A stretch of 64,000 bases of DNA, taken from assembly GCF_014836615.1 (NCBI RefSeq), contig NZ_JACSQN010000002.1, positions 62,001-126,000 of the forward strand, given 5' to 3'. Position 1 is the stretch's first letter, and every line of letters starts with the position of its first letter. Made by a program: the position numbers and the translations under genes. This document shows, piece after piece, positions 1 to 8,509 of this stretch. This stretch comes from Sporosarcina quadrami. Its GTDB lineage: Bacteria; Bacillota; Bacilli; Bacillales_A; Planococcaceae. Under the pieces are notes generated by a model. That model did no database searches, had not been told where the DNA came from, and saw only the letters and a list, made by a program, of their open reading frames with translations.

Positions 1-147
<147 letters not shown>

Positions 148-150
148 CCG

Positions 151-1128
151 ATGGCACAAATGACGATGATTCAAGCAATCACCGATGCGATGCGCACGGA
201 GCTTAAAAATGATGAAAATGTCCTCGTCTTCGGTGAAGACGTTGGCGCAAACGGCGGGGTTTTCCGCGCAACAGAAGGGTTACAAAAAGAATTCGGCGTT
301 GATCGCGTTTTTGATACACCGCTTGCAGAGTCAGGTATTGGCGGCCTTGCAATCGGTTTAACACTTACAGGTTTCCGTCCTGTTATGGAAATTCAGTTTT
401 TTGGATTCCTATATGAAGTAATTGACTCAGTTAGCGGACAATTGGCTCGTCAATCATTCAGAAGTGGTGGTCATTTTAATGCACCTGTAACGATTCGTTC
501 TCCATTTGGTGGCGGAGTTGCGACACCAGAGATGCACGCTGATAGTTTTGAAGGACTTGTTGCTTCACAACCTGGTTTGAAAGTTGTTATTCCTTCGACT
601 CCTTATGATGCAAAAGGTCTTCTGATTTCTGCTATTAAAGACGAGAACCCAGTCATCTTCCTTGAACACATGAAGTTGTATCGTTCATTCAGACAGGAAG
701 TTCCTGAAGAAGAGTACACAATTCCTTTAGGGAAAGCAGATGTGAAACGTGAAGGTACAGACCTTTCAATTATAACTTATGGCGCTATGGTTCATGAGAG
801 CTTAAAAGCAGCTGAAGCACTTGAAAAAGATGGATATTCAGTTGAAGTTGTCGATCTTCGAACAATTCAGCCTTTGGATATCGAAACGATTATCGAATCT
901 GTTGAAAAAACAAATCGTGCAATTGTTGTTCAAGAAGCGCAAAAACAAGCTGGGATTGCCGCAAACGTCGTTTCTGAAATTACGGAACGTGCAATCTTAA
1001 GTTTAGAAGCGCCTGTATTACGCGTTACGGCGCCTGATACAATCTATCCATTTGCGCAAGGTGAAAACTCATGGTTGCCAAATGCGAACGACATCATTGA
1101 AACAGCTAAGAAAGTGTTGACATTCTAA
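151..1128 (+). CDS. pdhB: pyruvate dehydrogenase E1 beta subunit
   Basis: A 325-residue protein, the usual E1 beta length. It has the transketolase pyrimidine-binding domain in the N-terminal two thirds ([12 protein letters not shown], then the [10 protein letters not shown] and EIQFFGF stretches) and the transketolase C-terminal domain ([16 protein letters not shown]). It pairs with PdhA to form the E1 component in the cytoplasm. The three-base gap from pdhA indicates co-transcription and probably translational coupling. Nothing is truncated. Confidence 0.97.
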   Translation: MAQMTMIQAITDAMRTELKNDENVLVFGEDVGANGGVFRATEGLQKEFGVDRVFDTPLAESGIGGLAIGLTLTGFRPVMEIQFFGFLYEVIDSVSGQLARQSFRSGGHFNAPVTIRSPFGGGVATPEMHADSFEGLVASQPGLKVVIPSTPYDAKGLLISAIKDENPVIFLEHMKLYRSFRQEVPEEEYTIPLGKADVKREGTDLSIITYGAMVHESLKAAEALEKDGYSVEVVDLRTIQPLDIETIIESVEKTNRAIVVQEAQKQAGIAANVVSEITERAILSLEAPVLRVTAPDTIYPFAQGENSWLPNANDIIETAKKVLTF

Positions 1129-1167
1129 TTCAGAGTTTATCTCTGACAATATGAAAGGGTGAATCAT

Positions 1168-2523
1168 GTGGCATTTGAATTCCGTTTGCCAGACATCGGG
1201 GAAGGAATTCACGAAGGTGAAGTTGTAAAGTGGTTTGTTGCTAAAGGCGATAAAATCAATGAAGACGACACACTTCTTGAAATCCAGAACGATAAAGCAG
1301 TTGTGGAAATTCCATCACCTGTTACAGGCACAGTTGAAGAGATTTTAGTTGGAGAAGGGACAGTCGCGGTAGTTGGTGATATCCTTATCCGTTTTGACGC
1401 TCCTGGGTACGAAAATCATCAGCACGCTAGAGAAGAAGAAGGAAAAGAAGAAACCGAAGCTCAAGTTCAATCGACAGCAGAAGCTGGTCAAGATATTGAT
1501 AAAGAAGAACAGAAAACAGAAGAACCGAAGAAGGTTGCACCTGTCTCATCAGCTAAAGTTGAAGGTGGAGACAGTTCTACATCACGCATAATCGCGATGC
1601 CATCAGTTCGTAAATTTGCTCGTGATAAAGAAGTGGATATTCATGAGGTACAAGGGTCTGGTAAGAACGGACGCGTACTGAAAGAGGATATCGAAGCATT
1701 CCTAAATGGCGGTCAGAAATCCTCTACTAAAGAGGAAGTTGTCGTTGAAAGTGCTGAAGAAACAACGGCGATTGAAGATAAGGGTACGAAAACTTCTGCT
1801 CCAGTCATTCTTGAAGGCGACTTCCCGGAAACACGGGAAAAAATGTCGGGCATGAGAAAAGCGATTGCAAAAGCGATGGTCAATTCAAAACGCACTGCTC
1901 CTCATGTAACTTTGTTGGATGAAATCGATGTTACTGAACTTGTCGCTCACCGCAAGAAGTTCAAAGACATTGCAGCAGAAAAGGACATCAAATTAACTTA
2001 CCTTCCTTATGTAGTGAAAGCTTTAGTATCTACGTTGCGTGAATTCCCGCAACTGAATACTTCTTTAGATGACGAGAAAGAAGAAATCATCCAGAAGCAT
2101 TATTTCAATATCGGAATTGCAGCTGATACAGATCGTGGACTACTCGTTCCGGTAATTAAGAATGCTGATCGTAAATCTGTATTCGCCATTTCTGAAGAGA
2201 TTAGCGCGCTTGCGGTAAAAGCTCGTGATGGCAAGTTGAGCCCGACAGAAATGAAAGGTGCATCTTGTTCCATTACTAACATCGGTTCAGCTGGCGGTCA
2301 ATGGTTTACGCCAATTATCAACCATCCGGAAGTCGCTATTTTAGGTATCGGCCGTATTTCTGAAAAGCCGGTAGTAAAAAATGGTGAAATTGTAGCCGCA
2401 CCTATGTTAGCATTATCATTGGTATTCGATCATCGGGTTATTGATGGTGTTACAGGACAGCAGGCTCTTAACCACATTAAGAAATTGCTCGGAAATCCAG
2501 AACTTTTATTAATGGAGGCGTAA
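1168..2523 (+). CDS. pdhC: dihydrolipoamide acetyltransferase (PDH E2)
   Basis: A 451-residue E2 core protein. It starts with a lipoyl domain whose lipoyl-lysine is in the QNDKAVVEI motif (about K43). An acidic and Ala/Glu-rich linker follows, then a peripheral subunit-binding domain ([14 protein letters not shown], about residues 145-180) and the catalytic acetyltransferase domain ending with the active-site FDHRVIDG. I chose the GTG at 1168 because it lies about 9 bases after AAAGG at 1154-1158 and gives the typical N terminus [12 protein letters not shown]. An upstream in-frame GTG at 1159 overlaps that ribosome binding site. Confidence 0.96.
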   Translation: MAFEFRLPDIGEGIHEGEVVKWFVAKGDKINEDDTLLEIQNDKAVVEIPSPVTGTVEEILVGEGTVAVVGDILIRFDAPGYENHQHAREEEGKEETEAQVQSTAEAGQDIDKEEQKTEEPKKVAPVSSAKVEGGDSSTSRIIAMPSVRKFARDKEVDIHEVQGSGKNGRVLKEDIEAFLNGGQKSSTKEEVVVESAEETTAIEDKGTKTSAPVILEGDFPETREKMSGMRKAIAKAMVNSKRTAPHVTLLDEIDVTELVAHRKKFKDIAAEKDIKLTYLPYVVKALVSTLREFPQLNTSLDDEKEEIIQKHYFNIGIAADTDRGLLVPVIKNADRKSVFAISEEISALAVKARDGKLSPTEMKGASCSITNIGSAGGQWFTPIINHPEVAILGIGRISEKPVVKNGEIVAAPMLALSLVFDHRVIDGVTGQQALNHIKKLLGNPELLLMEA

Positions 2524-2527
2524 ACAT

Positions 2528-3940
2528 ATGGTAGTAGGAGACTTTCCAATCGAAGTGGATACACTTGTAGTAGGATCAGGTCCTGGAGGATATGTAGCTG
2601 CAATCCGCGCTGCACAACTAGGTCAAAAGGTAACAATCGTTGAAAAGGAAACTCTTGGAGGCGTTTGTCTAAATGTCGGATGTATTCCTTCTAAAGCATT
2701 GATATCTGTAGGACATCGTTTTGCAGCAGCGCAAAATTCCGATGATATGGGAATTACAGCAACTGATGTAAAATTAGACTTCTCTAAAGCACAAGCTTTC
2801 AAAGAGGGCGTCGTTAAGAAATTAACTGGCGGTGTTGAAGGTTTGCTAAAAGGTAACAAAGTAGATATCGTGCAAGGTGAAGCATACTTTGTAGACGCTA
2901 ATACTGCTAAAGTTATGGATGAAAAATCATCCCAGACATATAAATTTAAAAATGCGATTATTGCTACTGGATCACGTCCCGTTGAAATTCCATCATTCAA
3001 GTATACTAAGCGAGTCATCAATTCAACAGGAGCTCTTAATCTTGAAGAAGTACCTGGACATCTTGTGGTGATTGGTGGAGGTTACATCGGAACTGAACTT
3101 GGATCGGCATATGCAAACCTTGGTTCAAAAGTTACAATCATCGAAGGTGCAGACGATATCCTTGCAGGTTTCGAAAAACAAATGACTCAAATCGTTAAAA
3201 AAGGCTTGAAGAAAAAAGGCGTCGATATCGTAGTGAAAGCATCTGCGAAAGGCGTTGAAGAGTCTGAGAGCGGAGTCGTCGTAACATACGAAGCTAAAGG
3301 CGAAGAGCAGAAAGTCGAAGCGGATTATGTGTTAGTAACAGTTGGACGTCGTCCTAATACGGATGAAATTGGTCTTGAAGGTCTAGGTGTGAACTTCCTT
3401 GACCGCGGACTAATCGAAGTCGATAAGCAGTGCCGTACAAACGTACCGAACATTTATGCTATTGGAGATATCGTTTCGGGTCCACAACTTGCTCACAAAG
3501 CTTCTTATGAAGCTAAAATTGCTGCTGAAGCGATTTCTGGCGAAAAATCAGAAGTCGACTATATGGCAATTCCAGCTGTATGCTTCACAGATCCTGAACT
3601 TGCTACAGTCGGCTTGAACGAACAGCAAGCGAAAGACGAAGGATTTGACGTTGTAGCAGGCAAATTCCCATTTGCAGCTAATGGACGTGCACTTGCACTT
3701 AATGCGACAGATGGTTTCGTTAAACTTGTGTCTCGCAAAGAAGATGGTCTTCTTCTTGGGGCGCAAATCGTAGGCGAAAACGCATCTGATATGATTGCTG
3801 AACTAGCACTTGCAATCGAAGCTGGCATGACGCTTGAAGATATCGCCATGACAATTCACGCGCATCCTACATTGGGAGAAATTTCGATGGAAGCAGCTGA
3901 AGTTGCTCTAGGTAAACCGATTCATATGATTACAAAATAA
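2528..3940 (+). CDS. pdhD: dihydrolipoyl dehydrogenase (PDH E3)
   Basis: A 470-residue FAD-dependent pyridine nucleotide-disulfide oxidoreductase that reoxidises the lipoyl groups of E2 with NAD+. Visible marks are the FAD dinucleotide fold GSGPGGY, the redox-active pair in GGVCLNVGC (C47/C52), the NAD fold GGGYIGTE, the second FAD contact AIGDIV, and the C-terminal catalytic HAHPTLGE. The ATG at 2528 follows GGAGG in the end of pdhC. It is the last pdh gene; a strong terminator follows. The enzyme probably also serves other 2-oxoacid dehydrogenases. Confidence 0.97.
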   Translation: MVVGDFPIEVDTLVVGSGPGGYVAAIRAAQLGQKVTIVEKETLGGVCLNVGCIPSKALISVGHRFAAAQNSDDMGITATDVKLDFSKAQAFKEGVVKKLTGGVEGLLKGNKVDIVQGEAYFVDANTAKVMDEKSSQTYKFKNAIIATGSRPVEIPSFKYTKRVINSTGALNLEEVPGHLVVIGGGYIGTELGSAYANLGSKVTIIEGADDILAGFEKQMTQIVKKGLKKKGVDIVVKASAKGVEESESGVVVTYEAKGEEQKVEADYVLVTVGRRPNTDEIGLEGLGVNFLDRGLIEVDKQCRTNVPNIYAIGDIVSGPQLAHKASYEAKIAAEAISGEKSEVDYMAIPAVCFTDPELATVGLNEQQAKDEGFDVVAGKFPFAANGRALALNATDGFVKLVSRKEDGLLLGAQIVGENASDMIAELALAIEAGMTLEDIAMTIHAHPTLGEISMEAAEVALGKPIHMITK

Positions 3941-3950
3941 TAGAAACACG

Positions 3951-3985
3951 AAACGTCCAGAAGCTTGAAGCTCTGGACGTTTTTC
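3951..3985 (+). terminator. intrinsic terminator of the pdh operon
   Basis: A ten-base perfect stem (3952-3961 with 3972-3981, AACGTCCAGA/TCTGGACGTT) with a short inner stem in the loop, followed by a T run. It lies 10 bases after the lpd stop. Confidence 0.93.
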
Positions 3986-4094
3986 TGCTTTATTTTATAC
4001 AAAAGCAAATTTCGCTGAAAGTAGCCATCCTTCGTTTGAAACGGGTATAGCTATCATGTTAGGATTAAAATATTCAACTAGAGGAGATGATACC

Positions 4095-4961
4095 ATGAAG
4101 AAAAATTTGCTATACATATCGTTATTCACGCTGATGCTGCTGTCGGCTTGCAATGACAAAAATGAAGTTGAACAATCTATTGATAATACAACTGGATCAG
4201 ATTTGGAAAAAGTGGAAAATGGAACTAGATCGGAAGATATTGTTTCTGAAGAAAAGGTGGATACCGAAGATGAAACCGTAGAAGAGGAGACTGATTATGT
4301 CGCACAGGAACCTCTCTATGAACTTAATCCTAAAACGTATTCCATCGAGCCGATTGGTGATGCAAATCCGAATGTTGTTCTATTGACAATCGATGATGCG
4401 CCAGACAAAAGGGCGTTAGATATGGCAAAGACATTAAAAGAAATGGACGTCCCTGCAATTTTCTTCGTCAATGGTCATTTTATCAACACAGATGAAAAGA
4501 AAGAGATTCTTAAAGAACTTCATGATATGGGCTTTGTCATCGGGAATCATACAAAAACGCATGCGAACTTGAAGTCATTATCTGAAGAAGAACAAAAAGA
4601 AGAGATTATATCGGTAAATGAAATCGTCGAAGAAGTTACTGGAGAGCGTCCGAAGTTCTTCCGAGCTCCATTTGGTTCCAATACTGATTACAGTAGAGCT
4701 CTTGCGCAACAAGAAAGGATGCTATTAATGAATTGGTCATATGGCTATGATTTCGTGAAAGAGTATATGACGAAAGAAGCGATAACCGATATTATGATCA
4801 ATACGGAACTTTTGCGCAATGGTTCCAATCTGTTAATGCACGACCGTGAATGGACGGCTGATGCATTAGAAGATATTGTGAACGGTTTAAGGGATAAAGG
4901 GTATGAATTTGTAGATCCTAAGCTGATTAAAACAGTAGAAAATGGTGATGTAACGGAATAA
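4095..4961 (+). CDS. polysaccharide deacetylase family lipoprotein
   Basis: A 288-residue lipoprotein. The signal peptide ends in lipobox LLSAC (Cys19), followed by a long acidic linker (about residues 20-75) and a NodB-homology domain. The NodB motifs are present but altered: TIDDAP (usual TFDDGP), HTKTH for the metal-binding HxxxH, RAPFG for RxPxG, and LLMHD for the catalytic-base motif. The ATG at 4095 is chosen because GAGGAG precedes it and it begins the signal peptide; a longer frame from 4056 has no ribosome site. It likely modifies peptidoglycan or another wall glycan outside the membrane. It sits where B. subtilis carries slp and speA. Confidence 0.85.
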   Translation: MKKNLLYISLFTLMLLSACNDKNEVEQSIDNTTGSDLEKVENGTRSEDIVSEEKVDTEDETVEEETDYVAQEPLYELNPKTYSIEPIGDANPNVVLLTIDDAPDKRALDMAKTLKEMDVPAIFFVNGHFINTDEKKEILKELHDMGFVIGNHTKTHANLKSLSEEEQKEEIISVNEIVEEVTGERPKFFRAPFGSNTDYSRALAQQERMLLMNWSYGYDFVKEYMTKEAITDIMINTELLRNGSNLLMHDREWTADALEDIVNGLRDKGYEFVDPKLIKTVENGDVTE

Positions 4962-4974
4962 GGGGGGATTTCAA

Positions 4975-5931
4975 TTGGAATGGAATACGAGAGTTACTGA
5001 GCTGTTAGGAATAAACTATCCGATTGTACAAGGTGGATTAGCTTACCTTGCTTACGCGGATCTCGCAGCCGCCGTTTCAGAAGCGGGTGGATTAGGACAA
5101 ATAACAGCAATGAGTCTGGAATCTCCAGAGTCGTTGCGAGCTGAAATTCGCAAAGTGAAATCAAAAACATCGAAGCCGTTTGGTGTAAATTTTGCTATCG
5201 GCCAGCATGGCAGACCATACGAGCATCTACTTGATGTAGCCATTGAAGAAGAGGTTAAAGTTGTTTCTGTCACTGGTGGCAATCCTGCGCCATTTTTTGA
5301 CTACCTAAAAAATACAAATATGAAAAAACTAGTGCTAGTAGCGGCGAAAAGGCAAGCTGTAAAAGCCGAATCTCTAGGTGCTGATGCGGTTATGGTCGTT
5401 GGTCAGGAAGGCGGGGGACATTTAGGGCGGGATGATGTCGGAACGATTGTTCTTGTACCACAAGTTGTCGATGCTGTAAAAATTCCTGTTATCGCATCAG
5501 GCGGCATAGGAGACGGTAGAGGATGGATGGCTGCACATGCTTTAGGCGCGGAAGGTATTGAAATGGGAACGCGATTCATAGCGACACAAGAATGTATACA
5601 TGCTACTGAAGAGTATAAGAATGCACTCCTTACAACAAATGAAACTGGTACAGTCGTTATTAAAAGATCTATTGGTGCTCCAGCGCGAGCGTTATCGAAT
5701 GAATGGACTGAACAGATATTACGATTGGAAGAAAAGCATGCTCGATTTGAAGAGCTTAAAGAATTTATTAGCGGTGAAGCAAATAAGCGTTTTATTCATG
5801 ATGGCGAAAGTAATCATGGATTTGGTTGGGCAGGGCAAGTAACGGGTATGATCGAAGACATTCCGACAGTTCAAGAGCTTATTACTAGAATGGTCCATCA
5901 AGCTGAACAAATACGAAGTGAATGGATATAA
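4975..5931 (+). CDS. nitronate monooxygenase / 2-nitropropane dioxygenase family FMN enzyme
   Basis: A 318-residue TIM-barrel flavoprotein. The N-terminal IVQGGLAYLA, the FMN and substrate segment GQEGGGHLG with the conserved His, and the phosphate-binding VIASGGIGDGRG are typical of nitronate monooxygenase and FabK relatives. Translation probably starts at TTG 4975, because AGGGGGG lies at the correct distance and no in-frame ATG is nearby. It follows the deacetylase by 13 bases, so the two are likely co-transcribed. FabK-type enoyl-ACP reductase is an alternative, but no fatty-acid genes are adjacent. Confidence 0.85.
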   Translation: MEWNTRVTELLGINYPIVQGGLAYLAYADLAAAVSEAGGLGQITAMSLESPESLRAEIRKVKSKTSKPFGVNFAIGQHGRPYEHLLDVAIEEEVKVVSVTGGNPAPFFDYLKNTNMKKLVLVAAKRQAVKAESLGADAVMVVGQEGGGHLGRDDVGTIVLVPQVVDAVKIPVIASGGIGDGRGWMAAHALGAEGIEMGTRFIATQECIHATEEYKNALLTTNETGTVVIKRSIGAPARALSNEWTEQILRLEEKHARFEELKEFISGEANKRFIHDGESNHGFGWAGQVTGMIEDIPTVQELITRMVHQAEQIRSEWI

Positions 5932-5949
5932 AGAAAGGTGACGAATTTT

Positions 5950-6219
5950 ATGGACTATAATTATCCGATCAGTCATCATTGGTCGACAGAAGAAATTATT
6001 GATGTGCTCGCTCTTTTTCAAGCTGTGGAGAAGGCATACGAATCTTCTATTGAACGGACGCAATTCATGGATGCTTATCGTGCTTTCAAAAAAGTCGTCC
6101 CGTCAATAGCCGAAGAAAAAACGTTATTTAAGGAATTCGAAGAAGCAAGCGGATTTAATTGTTACAATATCGTTAGACGCGCGAAGGAAGCTACTGACGG
6201 TGAATTAATTAAAAATTGA
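5950..6219 (+). CDS. yktA: UPF0223 family protein (YktA-like)
   Basis: An 89-residue soluble protein with the UPF0223 pattern (MDYNYPISHHWSTEEI near the start, FKKVVPSIAEEK in the middle, ASGFNCYN near the end). The function is unknown. ATG 5950 is preferred to the in-frame GTG at 5938, since AAAGG at 5934-5938 lies about 11 bases before the ATG. It is the B. subtilis neighbour of yktB, which here is convergent with it across a shared terminator. Confidence 0.83.
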   Translation: MDYNYPISHHWSTEEIIDVLALFQAVEKAYESSIERTQFMDAYRAFKKVVPSIAEEKTLFKEFEEASGFNCYNIVRRAKEATDGELIKN

Positions 6220-6240
6220 CTGAACTCGATTGTTATAAAT

Positions 6241-6281
6241 GAAAACGGAAGGGGCATACTAATGCCACCTTCCGTTTTTCA
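6241..6281. terminator. bidirectional terminator between yktA and yktB
   Basis: An eleven-base outer stem (6242-6252 with 6268-6278) and an inner GGCAT/ATGCC stem. There is a T run on the plus side and a matching A run on the minus side, so it can serve both convergent genes. Confidence 0.9.
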
Positions 6282-6284
6282 TAG

Positions 6285-6908
6285 TCATCCTGTAATGACA
6301 TTATAGACAGGTAACAATTCATCAATTGTCTGTTCGGCAAACTTAAGAAACTCTGTATCGGTCATGGAAACTGCATATTCAGGTGTAACATGTTTTCCAA
6401 TGACTAATTCCGCTTTCTTTACCGTTTTTAACCTTTCCAGTAGAACTGCTACACCATCTTGACCAATTTTGCTTATGTAGGAAGCTTCGGGTTTCATGTG
6501 ATCCCCGGATATTACAAAGTCTTCGGAAAGTGTAGTAAATACTTTACTGTTTTTTTCTAATCTTTCGGCTATCCCTTTTTTATCGGGGTTTTCATAAATG
6601 ACAGCAAGAATGACAAAGAGATGTGTTCCCCATAAGCCGATTTGAAAATGGGGTAAAGCTTTATAACCTCTTTTAGCAGGTGCAAATGCAACCCAGCTAT
6701 CTTTAGGAGGATTTACAGTCCTTCTAGCGTGTCTTGCGATATGCGGGAAAAATTCACCTTTTCCAAGAGAAGATAAATAACTGGATATATGTTCTCCTGA
6801 TACAGCGAATTTTGGCTGGATAAGCTTTTGAAGTGCCTCCATTCGCTGATCTAAGCCGTCTATTGAAAAGACTGCAAAATCGTTTGAATCCCAAAAACTT
6901 TGCGGCAT
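6285..6908 (-). CDS. yktB: UPF0637 / DUF1054 family protein (YktB-like)
   Basis: A 207-residue soluble protein matching the YktB family in length and in the run WVAFAPAKRGYKALPHFQIG, with IGLWGTHLF following. No catalytic motif is recognised and the function is unknown. The ATG has GGAGG a few bases upstream on the minus strand. It is transcribed alone, against yktA. Confidence 0.87.
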   Translation of the reverse strand: MPQSFWDSNDFAVFSIDGLDQRMEALQKLIQPKFAVSGEHISSYLSSLGKGEFFPHIARHARRTVNPPKDSWVAFAPAKRGYKALPHFQIGLWGTHLFVILAVIYENPDKKGIAERLEKNSKVFTTLSEDFVISGDHMKPEASYISKIGQDGVAVLLERLKTVKKAELVIGKHVTPEYAVSMTDTEFLKFAEQTIDELLPVYNVITG

Positions 6909-7066
6909 TTTTTATCCTCCTTATCAGTAATTACGTTTATCGTAACAGAAAATGGGGAACAATCTAATACAAGAAGGCTTATAACTAACCAAAGCAATAA
7001 CACCAGCATAAGTTAGAAGTAAGTAATTAAATGCATCGTTAAATTATATAAGAAGGGGTGTTAGAG

Positions 7067-7264
7067 ATGAAACAAGTTGTCCACATTATTCGAAAGAACG
7101 AAATTGAAAAGGAATATGTAGAAATGCTGCATCTTGAATTGGATTATGAATTGGCTACATTGCACGATGCTGTTGTAGGTAAAGATGACAAGCAAGTGGA
7201 AAAAAGTAAAACTAGACTTACTGAAATTCACAGTGAGCTGGAGACATTCAATGCTTTTGCGTAA
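7067..7264 (+). CDS. small conserved hypothetical protein, possibly YkzI-like
   Basis: A 65-residue, highly charged, probably helical protein (MKQVVHIIRKNEIEKEY...). ATG 7067 lies 8 bases after AGAAGGGG. A short coding gene called ykzI occurs at this position in B. subtilis, which is why I suggest that name, but I rely on position and size and cannot confirm homology. It is followed by its own terminator. Confidence 0.7.
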   Translation: MKQVVHIIRKNEIEKEYVEMLHLELDYELATLHDAVVGKDDKQVEKSKTRLTEIHSELETFNAFA

Positions 7265-7286
7265 CGATAAAAAAAAGAAACCAATA

Positions 7287-7340
7287 AAGCGCCTTCAATG
7301 AACTCCTAAACGAGGAGAAATTGGAGGCGCTTCTTTGTTG
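7287..7340 (+). terminator. intrinsic terminator after the 65-residue gene
   Basis: A long stem (7287-7299 with 7320-7332, one G-T pair) with an inner CTCCT/AGGAG stem, then TTCTTTGTT. Confidence 0.82.
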
Positions 7341-7364
7341 TCCATCTTGGCGATATGATACAAT
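7338..7364 (+). promoter_or_regulatory. candidate sigma-A promoter for the suhB-like gene
   Basis: TTGTCC at 7338-7343, a 15-base spacer and TACAAT at 7359-7364. TG one base upstream of the -10 makes it an extended -10 element that would compensate for the short spacer. Confidence 0.45.
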
Positions 7365-7395
7365 TAGATAATATGGATGTAGTTAGGGTGATAAT

Positions 7396-8187
7396 ATGAA
7401 TTGGGGAACAATTGATAAGTATGCAAAGTCGTTAATAAAGGAAGCGGGCCATAAAATCCGGGTGTCCTTTTTCAATACAATTGATGTGGATACGAAAGCT
7501 GATGCGAATGATCTCGTCACAAATATTGATAAAGCTATCGAACAGTTTTTCATAAGCAGAATTCAAAGTGATTTTCCGAATCACTTTGTGCTCGGGGAAG
7601 AAGGTTTTGGTGACGATATCCGTTCATTAGATGGCGTTATTTGGCTGTTAGATCCAATAGATGGCACAATGAATTTTGTTCATCAGAAACGCAATTTCGC
7701 CATTTCTCTAGGGATTTATTGTGATGGAGTTGGCATGTTAGGATATATTTATGACGTAATGAATGACGATTTTTATCATGCCGCTAAAGGTGAAGGCGCT
7801 TATTATAATGATGAGAAGTTACCGATGCTTGAAGTTACGCCTTTATCGGAAGCGATTATTGGTGTCAATGCAAGTTGGGTTGCCCCTAACCGTCGCATTG
7901 AAAATGAACCGATTGCTGATATGGTCCATAAATGCCGTGGGACTCGTTCATACGGTTCTGCGGCGATGGAACTTGCATATGTATCTTCAGGAAGGATAGA
8001 CGCCTATCTTTCGCTGAGGCTATCTCCTTGGGATATTGCGGGGGGGATGGTAATCGCTGAGGAAGTCGGTGCAATCGGGACGAATTTAAAAGGCGAAAAG
8101 CCTAATTTGTTAAACCAAGACACATTCATCGTTGCTAGACCTGGTCTGCATGATGAAATTCTTAGAAATCACATCAGATTGAAATGA
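7396..8187 (+). CDS. suhB: inositol monophosphatase family protein (YktC/SuhB-like)
   Basis: A 263-residue Mg2+-dependent phosphatase of the IMPase/FBPase fold. Metal-binding residues are in GEEGF and WLLDPIDGTMNF, and the C-terminal SPWDIAGGMVIAEE carries the third metal Asp. It hydrolyses small sugar-alcohol phosphates such as inositol 1-phosphate; the substrate cannot be told from sequence. ATG 7396 follows TTAGGGTG. Position matches B. subtilis yktC. Confidence 0.92.
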   Translation: MNWGTIDKYAKSLIKEAGHKIRVSFFNTIDVDTKADANDLVTNIDKAIEQFFISRIQSDFPNHFVLGEEGFGDDIRSLDGVIWLLDPIDGTMNFVHQKRNFAISLGIYCDGVGMLGYIYDVMNDDFYHAAKGEGAYYNDEKLPMLEVTPLSEAIIGVNASWVAPNRRIENEPIADMVHKCRGTRSYGSAAMELAYVSSGRIDAYLSLRLSPWDIAGGMVIAEEVGAIGTNLKGEKPNLLNQDTFIVARPGLHDEILRNHIRLK

Positions 8188-8220
8188 AAAAAAGGGACTG
8201 CACGAATACATGCAGTCCCT
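8186..8220 (-). terminator. intrinsic terminator of ylaF (minus strand)
   Basis: A perfect ten-base stem (8193-8202 pairs with 8211-8220, AGGGACTGCA arms). The T run is on the minus strand (A8186-8193), so it serves the leftward gene; on the plus strand no T run follows. Confidence 0.87.
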
Positions 8221-8226
8221 GAAAAA

Positions 8227-8412
8227 TTACAATAAACCTTGTTCACGCATTTTCTTTTTTGTCTTAAAACCATTTCCCATTACCAAGACGAGTGCAAGCA
8301 TGGAAATTAGCGCTAAGGGAATGCTACGAATGCCCACAGCTAAACCGATACTACACATTGCCGCAACTGCTGCAAGAGAATATATGACGAAAATCCATTT
8401 AATATTTTTCAC
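8227..8412 (-). CDS. ylaF: small membrane protein YlaF (DUF5325 family)
   Basis: A 61-residue protein with two predicted membrane helices (IFVIYSLAAVAAMCSIGLAV and PLALISMLALVLVMG) and a basic tail. The GTG at 8412 (minus) is chosen over the TTG at 8430, since GAAAGAAGG lies just upstream of it and gives the N terminus MKNIKW. It is divergent from typA, as in B. subtilis. The function is unknown. Confidence 0.8.
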   Translation of the reverse strand: MKNIKWIFVIYSLAAVAAMCSIGLAVGIRSIPLALISMLALVLVMGNGFKTKKKMREQGLL

Positions 8413-8459
8413 AAATGTACCTTCTTTCAAATTAAATGTTTTTTTATATCGTTCTCATG

Positions 8460-8468
8460 TGCTATAAT
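8460..8468 (+). promoter_or_regulatory. extended -10 promoter of typA
   Basis: TGCTATAAT (TG, one base, perfect -10 at 8463-8468), about 42 bases before the typA start. The -35 region is only a T-rich stretch, so the extended -10 probably carries recognition. Confidence 0.6.
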
Positions 8469-8509
8469 AACACAGTTAATCATCTGATAAAAGATAATGG
8501 AGTGAAAAC

